A DNA stretch of 64,000 bases from Pseudogymnoascus destructans (Eukaryota > Ascomycota > Leotiomycetes > Thelebolales > Thelebolaceae), in contig NW_020167526.1 in NCBI RefSeq assembly GCF_001641265.1, positions 1,364,001 to 1,428,000 of the forward strand, in the 5' to 3' direction. Of the stretch, positions 51,628 through 61,854 are shown one piece after another. The position numbers and the translations under genes are program-made. Below the pieces are notes generated by a model that was not told the origin of the DNA, searched no databases, and saw only the letters and a list, made by a program, of their open reading frames with translations. The first letter of the stretch is position 1, and every line of letters begins with the position of its first letter.

Positions 51628-54600
51628 CTAGCGGCGCCCTGCTAACCCCTTGCTAAACTTCTTGCTCAATCCCAAGAAGTTCACCTTGGCCTTTGGCTTC
51701 TGGGCCTTCGGTGTCCCCATCCCGCCCATCTCGACGTCATCAGGCGACCCGGCCTCCAAGTTACTCTCGTCTCCGTCATCCGAGTCGGAATTGTCGTTGG
51801 AGGACGACTCGGCCTCCGACTCTTCCGTGCTTTCTGCGCCGGCGAACTCCGGTACCTCGGCGTCTTTGAGGGCCTTTGCTTTGGCCTCGCCCTGCTGGCG
51901 GGCTTTCTCAGCACGCTTTTGACTTTCCTCCAAGGCGGCTTCTGCTCGTAGTTTCAAGGACGGCATGCTGGCCATTCCCGCCGGTCTCTTGGACGTGCGT
52001 GGTGTTCCCCTATCTGAGGCGTTGCCGTTGGTGAGTTTTGGCCTTGGCACTGGCGTAGAGGAATTCCTGCCGCTGAGTTCTGGGGACGCTTGGGCCCTGG
52101 CTGGTGCAGAGCTTGCTGCCGACTCTTCTGTCAACTGACTGTCCAGCAGCTTTTGGACTGATGTTTCTGCGTCGCTTCCAGTGCTGAACTTTCTAGCGCC
52201 AACGTTTTGAGGTGTAGGGGTTGCGGAACCATCGCGGAGGCGTGAAAGCCTCGATGACGGTGGGAGAATGCGCTTAGATGCGGCGCTTTGAGGGATGATA
52301 GGCTTGGATTTCGTTGATGAGAGTTCCGACCCAGACGCTTCGTCTTCTGAAGCTGAGTCTCCAGAAGTGCTTTTATCGGATGTCTCGCTCCCATTTGAGT
52401 GGCCTTGTTGTCCGCGGCGGGACCCATCGAATGACTGAGTAGAGGAGAAGGCTGCGTTGGAATGGAAGCTAGAGTTGACAAATCGTACGGGTGAGCGGCT
52501 CTCACGTTGCGACCTGTTTGTCGACACGGATGCGGAACGGGAAGTATTGGAAGCCGTGTCATTAGCATTGTCACCGCTTGCTACGAGCTGGCTCGGTGCA
52601 ACTGAATGAGATGAAGGCGGAGGCAATGGTGGTAACTCTAGTTCGCCTACGCTTTCGTCATCGCTGCTTTCCTCATCAGAGGAGATGGCGATGGCATTTG
52701 GTTTTGAGGCCGCTACCTCCTTCACTGCTGATGCTATAGACCGTTAGTTTGAGTAATATTACTAATTTGATCCGGATTGCAACTTACAGCTCCCTTTATT
52801 GATAGTATTGAGCAGCGCAGCAGTGATGTCTGCTCGGGTTTTCGGCGTTGGAGTTGGCGTTGATTTAACTTGTTGCCCGGACGTTGGCGCTTGCGAACTC
52901 GAAGGTGTGGGCACCTTGGGCGTAACTGACTTGGCTCCAGTTCCTGTTGGTACAAGTTTCGTTTGACGGAAGCTCCCGCCCGAGCTCTGGATCCCATTCA
53001 CAGACTTAGGGGTTTGAATTGGAGCCGGGGACTGTGTGGCCCTGCTCGACGTCTTCCCAGCCACGGACGGCGATGGCTCTGCGCAGGAAACACGTCGAGC
53101 AGCCGAACCCGGCTCCACAGACGGGGCCGGTCGGATGTCACTAGATCCGTGACGGGGTAGGATTGGTGCAGGTTTGATATCTTCAGATCTCTTTCGAGTG
53201 AGTGCTGGCGAAGTTGATTGACGGCCGCGGGCAGCTGCTGGAGGTGGCGGCTTATCGACCACATTTGCACCAGGGCTAGTGCTCGCTGTCTTGGAATTGA
53301 AGTTCGCTACAGCCCTACCAAGCATCCCTCCTGGGCTTATGGCAGACGTAGACCTCTTGCGGGTGCTAGCTACTTCTGTATCTTTGATATCCCTGGCCTC
53401 TTTCTCGCTATTGGCGGCTTCTTCGCGTTTAACAGCTTCTGCCTTTACTGTCACTTCTGCCTCTCGTCTCTTGGCTTGTTCGCGTTCCTCGGCCTCGGCC
53501 TTTTCAGTTGCTTCCGTTTGTCTCCGGGCTTCCTCCGTAAGCAAATGATCTCTTTTCAGCTTCGCTTCAGCTGCTCTGGCCTCCCTCTCGGCCTCCCTCT
53601 CAGCCTCTTTCTCGGCATTTTCCTTGAGTCTCTCTTCCTCAGCTAATCGCTTTCGCGCAGCATCAGCTTTCCTTCTCTTAGCAGCTGTCTTAATCTTTGC
53701 CGTGGCAATGGCTATCGCAGCACTCTTCTTCTTGGCTGCCTCTCTTTCAATCCGAGCCTGATCCATTGCTGCTTCTGGTCTCTTTTCGGATTGAACTGTG
53801 CGATGACTCTCTTGTTCTAGTTCCGCGGCGCGTTTCTTTCCCGCCGATTCAGATGTGAGCCTTGAAACCTCTTGTGCAGTCTCTTCGGCTTTTGCGTCCA
53901 CACCCCCGTCACTCTTGTCATCGCCGTTGTCGGCTGAAGCACTGTCGTCCTGAGGAGTCATACCTGGCAGTATAGGGCCACCATTAGCCATACTTGCCGA
54001 ACGAGGAGTGATTGGAGGAGCGGATGTTGCAATTGCTTTAGGTGTTGAGTTGTTTGAACTGCTTCTAGCTTTGCTCCTGGTTGCTGCCCCTCTATATTGT
54101 ACTAGTTTCGGCTTTGTAGAGATCGGTGAGGCCTTCTTGCTTTTGCCCAGGGGAGTAACACCACCACGTTGCCTGAGGAAACTGGAAGGCTGTTCGATGT
54201 CGGTCTCGAAACCACTATAAGTATCTGAGATTCCTCGGGACGGCGTGATGGCCGGTGTGATAGACGTATGCTCTTCGAAATCCGAGATGTCATCAGACCG
54301 CTCGCGCCCTTTATTCGACGGACGGTGAGCTGCGCCATTGTTCGGTTTTGGGGTAGTTTTAGCAGCTATTTGAAGATCTTCCCGGGCTTCGGTGGTATTT
54401 CGAAGTGATTGACGGGTCTGGCGGGTGGTATTTCGCCCCGAAGTTTCTTTCCCCTGAGAGTCTGAAATAACGACTTCCTCATCGTCTCCGCCTAGGACTG
54501 GAGATGGTTGGTTATAACTTGGTCGGCTTGTTTGGGAGGGCTTCTCCTGCTTGATATGCCTACCGCCATCTTCGATCTCGTTTACCTGAGAGTCGGGGAT

Positions 54601-55212
54601 GACCTCGTCAATGGGTATATCTTCTGGCGGTACAATCTCTGCCTCGGAGTCGGATGGGTCGCGCTCGCGTGACGGGAGTGGATCGTCTGGCCTGTAAACC
54701 TTCTGCCTCTTGCCAGCCCTCGAATTGTCTCCGAGATTCGAGGTGGCGGGGGATCGCTTTCGCTGTAGTGGATAGCTGGGCTGGACAGTGCCGGCTCTCC
54801 CATTCACGTAGTCTGGGGGCAGGGAGTCTCTGATAGATGAGCCCTTGATCACTCTCAAGACTTCATTATCCGCGAATATGTCGCCCACGCGATCGTTGAG
54901 GTATAGGTCGGCGCCATAGGCATCTGTAGACTGGGCGATTTGGAACAGCCTGGCAGGAAATAAAGTCAGTGGCACCGCAGGATAAAACTTCAACGGGGGG
55001 ACTCACGACTCCTGGGGGTATATGTCCTTGTATCTTCTTATCGCAACGTCACGCAGTTCCCGGAGGGGGAGATCTTGGAGAGGGAATTCCTGGCTCCTCG
55101 CAATGACGAAAGTATGTTTCGGGACTGCCTCCAGATTATGAGCCTCTTCCGGAGAAAAGACTGCAACGCGGATCCGGAAGCGATCCATCGACGGCCGTGG
55201 CGGAGGATCCAT
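51628..55212 (-). CDS. Dnt1/Net1-like nucleolar protein (Cdc14-binding type N-terminal domain)
   Basis: Exons 55212-55007, 54949-52788 and 52733-51628; 1157 aa from MDPPPRPSMDRFRIRV (an ATG at 55272 would add 20). Residues 6-95 match the Cytokin_check_N-type domain of fission yeast Dnt1 and yeast Net1, with a ubiquitin-like pattern (LRELRDVAIRRYKDIYPQES, DLYLNDRVGDIFADNEVLRVI). The rest is disordered: acidic and SUMO-target-like patches, a long Lys/Glu/Ala-rich charged helix at about 410-560, and Ser/Pro-rich sequence with SSDEESSDDE near the start of the last exon. Family members hold Cdc14-type phosphatase in the nucleolus and affect rDNA silencing and cytokinesis checkpoints. Only the N-terminal domain supports this; the rest aligns by composition alone. 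Confidence 0.75.
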
Positions 55213-56031
55213 TGAGTGTGATTTTATGTCTGGCACATTTTTTATGGGATGTGGTTGAAGGTGGAGTCGCAAGAATTGTGCAGGGCAATTCGTGCGGGTG
55301 GTGACGATTTAGGGATGGTTCCTATCGGATGAGATTGTAAAGATAAACGCTGATGGTAGGATTCGTCTTGTGGAGTATTGAGACGTTAAATGGAAGTGAA
55401 AATGCGAGTACTGCCAATAATCCGCTGAAGAGCAAAATGTCGATGATTTATTGAAGCTCCCGCCTCCAGACTTTAATTGAGGCCCGAGCTTTATTCACCC
55501 ATAGATCTGACGGCTGGGGTTCTGGAGCCTTGCCGGGTAAGGCTGCAAGGGACCACCCCCACTGTCAAGGTTAAGGATAACTTGTCTCTCACAAGCTTCC
55601 TTCTTCGTTCTTTCATCCATTCCAGTACCACTCCACTGCAGAACAGTACTAGTCTCTTCTGTTTTATTATCAGAATACCTTTTCAGATATTGTTTGTCAA
55701 TCACAGAGTTTGTGACGTTCAAGTTCACTGTTGGTAACTTTCAGTCCATTTCTCTCCATCTCACAAATCTTCTTCCTTCATTTCAACACCCAATTTCAAC
55801 ACCACCCCAGAAAAGTATCAGTCTCTTATATCCCATCATCGGATTTCCTTCTCCCTCATAATTGTGGTGGCTTCAATACATTACGGTCTCTCTCTGTCTC
55901 TTCTCTCTCTCTGATTCTGATTCGTCTCTCTCATTTCTCCTTCTAGAATCCAGTAGCTCCCCCCAGCTACCTCTTCTTTCCCCACCCTTTCCTGTTGAAC
56001 TGGTTCCTCCCTCATTTGGCCTCTTTCCACA
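55213..56031. promoter_or_regulatory. Divergent promoter region, Dnt1-like gene / pch2
   Basis: About 0.8 kb between two start codons. The pch2 side is a long C/T-rich leader (55730-56030) typical of fungal 5' UTRs. Confidence 0.6.
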
Positions 56032-58048
56032 ATGGAGCCTGTGGCGAAGCCAGCTGCCGTGGATGTGAGTGACTTTGAGATTATCAACGGTCCTGATGAC
56101 CACCCACCTCCTCAGCCCACCAAGGGTGAGACCATCTCTCCCATGGGAACCATCTACATCGAGGCTCAAGTGAAGCCAGACTATACTGGGAACGTGGCAA
56201 AGGTATGCAATCGTTCCATTCCAACTGCAGTCCCAAGCCCATCGTTTGTACCCAACTAACATGGGTGAAGCTCACAGCCATGCTTGAAGCAATCTTCATC
56301 TCGGAATACGTTCAGACTATACAGATTGATCACGAGATCATTGGTGCCGCTTCATGTAAGCATATATCTGTTTTTTGAAAGGAACTACTCTTATGTGGCT
56401 CTTTTCTAGACGCAGAATGCTTCTTTCCAGACTGCCTGCAGTCTCTCAAGGCAGTCGACATAGTGGGCGCCAAAGATGGCGACGAAGTTATCTTGACCAA
56501 AAGATATACGATCGTGATCAATTCGTATAAATTGGAAGATCGTAAGGCAGCAGAGACCCACGAAGCCCTGTCTCTATGCGGCGAAGCTATGCTCCTTCCA
56601 AGCGTTAGACTTGACGGTGCTTGGGAAAGGCCAGTGGGAAGCTCATATTTGCCTCTACCCTTCTAACTTTTTTTAGGCTTATATTCGATGAGGAAATAAA
56701 GCAAAACCTTGTCGTTTCTATGACAAATATCCGTGAGTATATACATGCTTATATTCTATAGAATCTAACCATGGGACTAGTGAGATTCTCATACAGGCCG
56801 GGGCGTAACCCGATGTCAGTTGTCAACCGCCTCATTCTGTTGTCGGGCCCGCCTGGAACAGGTACTTCGAAGCCCATCCACTTATCCGTCGTTAGGCGCT
56901 GATTTAAATAAGGAAAAACGTCATTATCTACTTCCCTTGCTCAAAAACTCTCGATACGCATGAACAAAAAGTTCGGAGAGACGATCCTTTTGCAGCTGAA
57001 TGCTGCAACGCTACTATCGCACTATTTCGGGCAGAGTGCGGTGAAAATCCACTCAATCTTCGAAGAGCTTGCGGCTCAGTCGGCAGAACTACCAAATACT
57101 TTGATGGTATTGCTGATTGACGAGATTGAAAGTCTTGCAGCCTCTCGCGAGACGGCCAGTGCAAGGAGCGAGGTGCACGATGCCGTGCGCGCTACAAATG
57201 CCCTTCTCACCGGATTCGACATGGTTAAGGACGACGCTAATGTGTTCATTATATGCACCTCAAATCTTTCCGGCTCACTTGATGCCGCGTTTGTTGATCG
57301 TTGTAGTCGCCACATTAATATACCCCAACCTTCTTCCGCCGCCCGATATGAGATTTTGCGGCACAGTATCAATAGACTTGTGGAATGCGAGATTATCAAG
57401 TCCCCAGAAACTCCACTCCCTACATACGTAGGTGCAAAGTGCAGGCTCCCCGTTGACTACGAAACTGCCGGATGCGCTCTCCGGCGTCTTGCCCATAAAC
57501 TCGAGGACAACGGTCCAAATGGGCAACTGGTGAGCGCACGCTGGCTCAGCCAGCTAGCCGGGATATCCTTGGCCAACAATCTCGAGCCCAACGCGATCTG
57601 TACAGTTGACCATGCTGTCCAGCTAATGGATCGATATGTTGAAGAGAACTGTGAACGCAGCACGCACGGAGCGAAAAGCAGAAAAAGATACCTGAGGAAG
57701 TTGAATCAGGAGCTCTCTGATACAGAAGACGAGTGCCTTAATACAGCAAAGAAACTAAAGCCTGATCCCAGACATGGGACGTCGGGTTTTCAGATAGATG
57801 AATTTATGTTCCCGAATACAGACCCGGGTACCATGATGGAGATGGTTGATAAGGAGCTCGCAAGCTGGCGCAAAAGCAAGGGCAACGAAAACGCCAAGCC
57901 TTCGCTGACCGAAGCCGAAGAAATAATCTGCGAAGCTTATGATGAATGGTCTACTCGTGGTCAATGCCAGTGCAGGGATATTATACGCAATAGGCTTCTC
58001 GATTACGTAGAGCATGGTTTCCCGGTCGATAGGTACGCGTTCTTGTAG
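56032..58048 (+). CDS. pch2: Pch2/TRIP13-type AAA+ ATPase with C-terminal extension
   Basis: Six exons: 56032-56202, 56271-56355, 56410-56629, 56677-56732, 56781-56861 and 56913-58048; 582 aa. Pch2 remodels HORMA proteins in the meiotic checkpoint and spindle checkpoint. Residues 1-175 are the N-terminal substrate-binding part (VDIVGAKDGDEVILTKRY). The AAA+ core has Walker A GPPGTGKTS (about 199, split by intron 5), the pore-loop region LLSHYFGQSAVK, Walker B VLLIDEIES (about 270), sensor TSNLSGSLD (about 320) and arginine finger AFVDR (about 333). Intron 3 has no usable GT: the frame works only with a GC donor (GCCAGT, 56630), giving GAWERLIFDEEIK. Residues about 455-582 are an extra charged region not expected in TRIP13. 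Confidence 0.88.
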
Positions 58049-58256
58049 ATGCATAGGGGCTTATTAATGTGGTCAATTTAGCTGGTGCTTTTTACTAGAT
58101 GCATAGGGGCTTGTTGCTGTGGACATTTTCGCTGCTGTTGTCACATCCTGCTATAGAGTTTGCGAACTTCTATTCTTAGTAGCTATTTTCACAGCAAAAG
58201 GCCACTGCTATATACCTTAGGCAGTTGCTTATATTAATTAATACGGCTTATATAAC
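58049..58256. other. 3' flank of pch2
   Basis: AT-rich, with a direct repeat of TAGATGCATAGGGGCTT at 58047 and 58098. No gene. Confidence 0.5.
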
Positions 58257-58263
58257 GTGGTTT

Positions 58264-58332
58264 ATCAGTACCTGGCGCATATCAGTACCTCGCGCATATC
58301 AGTACCTCGCGCATATCAGTACCTCGCGCACT
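58264..58332 (+). repeat. Four 17-bp iterons (pogo-type end)
   Basis: Four head-to-tail copies of ATCAGTACCTCGCGCAT, about 60 bp before a pogo-type transposase N-terminus. Same unit length as in the 36.3-38.3 kb elements, different sequence. Confidence 0.85.
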
Positions 58333-58385
58333 TTCCCCCTACCTACCTACTTCTAACTCTAATACGTGTTTTCTCTACAACCAGT

Positions 58386-58611
58386 CATGCAAATCCAAAC
58401 CAACGAAGCACGAATTATTATAGTTATCAAAGCTATCCGAACATCCAAAAATTTAAGCTGTCGAGCTGCTGCAAAAATCTATCAAGTCCCCGAGTCTACG
58501 TTACGTAACAGAATAAACGGCCGAGCCCCTATTAGCGAACGTCGACTAGGAGCGTCTAAATTGACTAAACTAGAGGATGTAATTGTTCGAAACATACATA
58601 ACGTACCTTAG
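58386..58611 (+). pseudogene. Pogo-type transposase N-terminal fragment
   Basis: About 75 codons: MQIQTNEARIIIVIKAIRTS, SCRAAAKIYQVPESTLRNRI and RRLGASKLTKLEDVIV. This is a psq-type helix-turn-helix DNA-binding region, as in other fungal pogo transposases. The frame stops at 58611 and no catalytic core follows, so the element is truncated or internally deleted. Confidence 0.75.
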
Positions 58612-59050
58612 GGGGGTTGGCCCATTTTTCGATTCCATTGGACAGGATTTATCGTAAAAAATGGTCTAATACCAATATACACCATGCTACGCAGCCAATC
58701 TATTGGCTGCGTAAGCTGTACCTAGCTACATATTCTATTGCCAAGCCTATTGTGCCACTATTCCCACTTGGCACTATTCCAACAGCCAATCATAATATAT
58801 AAAGGAACACGCTTACACAATAAGGTAGTAGTAGACACTATGCTAGGAATAGTATTGAAACCAGGGTTACACTAACAGCGTTAATAAATAGACACCTGTA
58901 TAAGAGACAATTGTCAGAGTTAAATAATCCCAAAAATAAACACGTGACACATTGGCAAAATACACGTGATATATGGTCAACTCTATTATTACGAGGGTAT
59001 AATTAAGGAGACAGTGTTTATATTATACTAATGAAGCAAATACTATATTA
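58612..59050. other. AT-rich, transposon-derived, no gene
   Basis: Likely the remainder of the truncated pogo element and the outer end of the transposon that follows. No terminal repeat could be fixed. Confidence 0.45.
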
Positions 59051-60625
59051 TTATAACCCCTCCTCGAATACGTCTTGTAAACTACGTCTACTGCTATAAG
59101 CACCGTTGGTATCGTCGTCGTAGTGGTCATCGTCATCGTCATCGTCATTCTCATCATCCATAAATTGCTCAGGCCTGTCGTTACTACTTCCATCCTCGTC
59201 TGCCGAACCCCAGTCAATGTCATCCTTTAGTGTTCCAATAGATTGCTGTGCAATCTGGTCGTCTATAAGGGGCATTTTCCTCCGTCGTCCATACATATCC
59301 TTGAACTTCAATCGTTTTGGGCCGATATTAGTATGCTGGTTTCTTGGGTAGGCATCAAACCAGTTGAGGAGCACCTGTCTGGGTACCCCATTCCGAACAC
59401 CATGGTTCTGTTCGAAGTCAAGGTGGAGCTTTACCTTTACAGCTAGTGACACAAACCAGTCTAATATAGTTAGCACAAAACAGTAACCACTTATAAACAA
59501 CGTACATTTAATCCAGAACGGGCCTGGAGCAATTGACGCTGTTCCGTTAGGACGCAGTTCACTTGACTCAATCTTCTCGTAGAACAGTATATATCGACTT
59601 GCCCAGCAAAAGACACTCTCTGCATCAACAACGCTGTAAATAGACTCGAACACTTCAAAGAGTCGAGATAGGTCTTGTTCATTCAGCAGAAACGACATGG
59701 ATGGTTTTGTAAGGGTTTTACCAACCCATTCCTGTACATGTTCAGACAAGCTACTATATTTTGGGTTGGAGGGTCATACCATCATGCAGGTAATAGTCCG
59801 GTGCTTCCAGGTATTTGTATTGCCTCTTGCTTTATAGAGAGCCTTGTCTTGAAGCGCAAAGTTCTCATCGAAGTCAACAGATAGTGTAACGTCATTTACT
59901 ATAGCCTCAAGCTCCTTGTCTGTTGCTCGCCCATATCGGAGGGTAAGTCGTCGTATTTCAGGATCCAACTTCTTCCTGATTTGTTTCCACGCATTGTTGT
60001 CAAAGAGCTTCGTCTGGCTAGCTGACCGTTGAAACGGTCCCATAGTGCTATTATGGGAACTGTGGGTGTATTGCTTAGTATGCTTTGCAGTAGGTCGACA
60101 GGCTAGTAATGAGTTGGTAGATCCAGTAGAATTACTACTTCTACTACTCTGTTGAAGCGTAGATGCAACAGTGTTTCGACAGTTGTTGTTCGACCGAAGC
60201 TGTTGAGTCAGGTCCAAATGACCATTCTCAAAGGATAGCGTAGTATCTGGCTGGGTAGGGAGTTGAGAGGAGGCCGCATTCATTAACCCCCCCTGGACAC
60301 GCTCAGTTTGAGACATTGAGGGGCTAGTTGTATTGGGTGTATCGTGTTGTAGTAACTGCAAGGTAGGTGAATTCATTGATGTCAACGGGGCTCCTTGAAC
60401 AACCGAGTCTGGAGAATGCTGGCTTTGGGACAACCCTGGACTATTTGAGTCGCGTGGAAGGAGGTGGCCTAATCCATATGGGTATTGAGACCCAGAATTC
60501 CGAGCATTCTGTAGCTGGGAGTTTCCGTAGTTGTAATCCTCTTGGCTGTGGGCTTGCACTGCACCCTTAGCAATGCGTCTTGGTCGACGTGATGTCTTTG
60601 GCATAGTAAGGAACCTACAACCCAA
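59051..60625 (-). pseudogene. Companion gene of the Tnp2/KDZ-like transposon, one in-frame TGA
   Basis: Reads 283 codons from 60625 to a TGA at 59774-59776, then continues in the same frame to 59051. A 45-bp intron (59505-59461; GTACGT, GTGCTAAC, ATTAG) lies in the second part and keeps frame whether removed or not. The N-terminus is Ser/Gln/Asn-rich with a basic start (KTSRRPRRIAKG). The middle has a possible domain (AWKQIRKKLDPEIRRLTLRYG), and the end is highly acidic (Asp run). I recognise no family. It is divergent from the transposase at 61855, and two-gene DNA transposons often carry a DNA-binding partner like this. Without the TGA it would be about 500 aa. Confidence 0.6.
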
Positions 60626-60657
60626 GAATTAGCCTATCTTCTGTACATGTTCAGAGG

Positions 60658-61593
60658 TGTAATGGTGGGTGCACCAGATATGAGAATCTAGCCACCCAAG
60701 GAAGGGATGAATTTACTAAGACAACACACTGTCTTAGGAAACAGAGCCAAAGGGTTGTAGCTTAGACTATTCCACAACGCAGCAATCAGGTGTATGATGT
60801 GGTGAAGTGGTTTAGACAAGTTGCAACAAATGTTGAGTCTGAGAACTCAGGGGTAAGTCAGAGGTTAGCACCTCACTGACTTTTCAAAAACAGAGAATAA
60901 CAAGATCAATGCTTGGAAGCTTGGAAAAGACGTAGAAGTATGTGCTAGTCGATTTACTGTATTGCCTGCTTGCCCTTTCTTAAGGAAAGGGCAATCCTAT
61001 TTATGCCAAAGGAGTGTAGTTCTCTCATTTTCCATGACTTTCCATGACTAACCAGGCTTGGTAAATGTATTAGAAATCAAGTGCGACCCACAACTAGCTT
61101 GCTAATCATGTAGTGAACGTAAGAGAATCCCATAGAACCATCTCTTGGGTTCCTAGCCTATAGGAAGTGAAAAGGAGGTCCAAGGTCAGAGTACCTATAG
61201 ACAAATTATGTCATAACTTAACCAATCTTGTGGGTAACTAAGGAGCGATGACGTGTAATGAATTATAGAGGGTTGTAGAAGCTTCTAGAGCTATCGTTCA
61301 TGTTCCTAGGCCTCTAGTTGGTAGAGATATGCCATGTGGTAGTATTGGCCCACCCCCTTAAGGAGGAGATTTTCTTAATAACTTGTTCAATGAGTGTCCA
61401 AATGATATGCCGTGATGTATGTAGCATAAACAGATGTAGTAGAAGAGTTTGCAGCAATCGTTGAGTAGTATTGCTTCTGTTGTTGGTGTGATAAGCCAAG
61501 ATATGTATGGTGACTTGTAGGTTTGAGGAGGAGATTTCTAAGTTTGCTCTTGAGTTTGATAGCAAACTGAGTGCAACGAATGTCAGTATGACA
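60658..61593 (+). repeat. LTR-X copy D: solo LTR with target duplication AGAGG
   Basis: 936 bp from TGTAATGGTGGG to GTATGACA. Flanked by AGAGG at 60653-60657 and 61594-61598. This defines both ends of the LTR-X family. A TATA-like CCTATTTATGC is near 61000. It sits between the two divergent genes of the surrounding transposon, so it is younger than that insertion. Confidence 0.93.
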
Positions 61594-61854
61594 AGAGGGG
61601 GGCACAAACACTGATTGTATATTCTTATACACTCTGTAATTATACCATAATATATAGTAGTTTGAGAACACAGTATTGTGGTTGTACGTGTATATTTCCA
61701 AACACTCTATTACGCGTGTGTGGAGCAAATATATGTGAGCACGTGACCCAAGATGACTAACACAGTAGTATTATCCAACTCTGTATGCGGCTCTTACTAT
61801 AATATAACCCCCGTATTCAACAGGAGGTCTTCAAGCAACATATAGTGAATCATA

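Noticed and set aside
52998..53646. Other-frame open stretches in the Dnt1-like gene
   Set aside because: Arise from the repetitive Lys/Glu codons; the three-exon model explains the region.
56463..56666. Reading pch2 exon 3 through to the stop at 56664
   Set aside because: It would end the protein before the ATPase core; exon 4 continues the conserved sequence in frame when the intron is removed.
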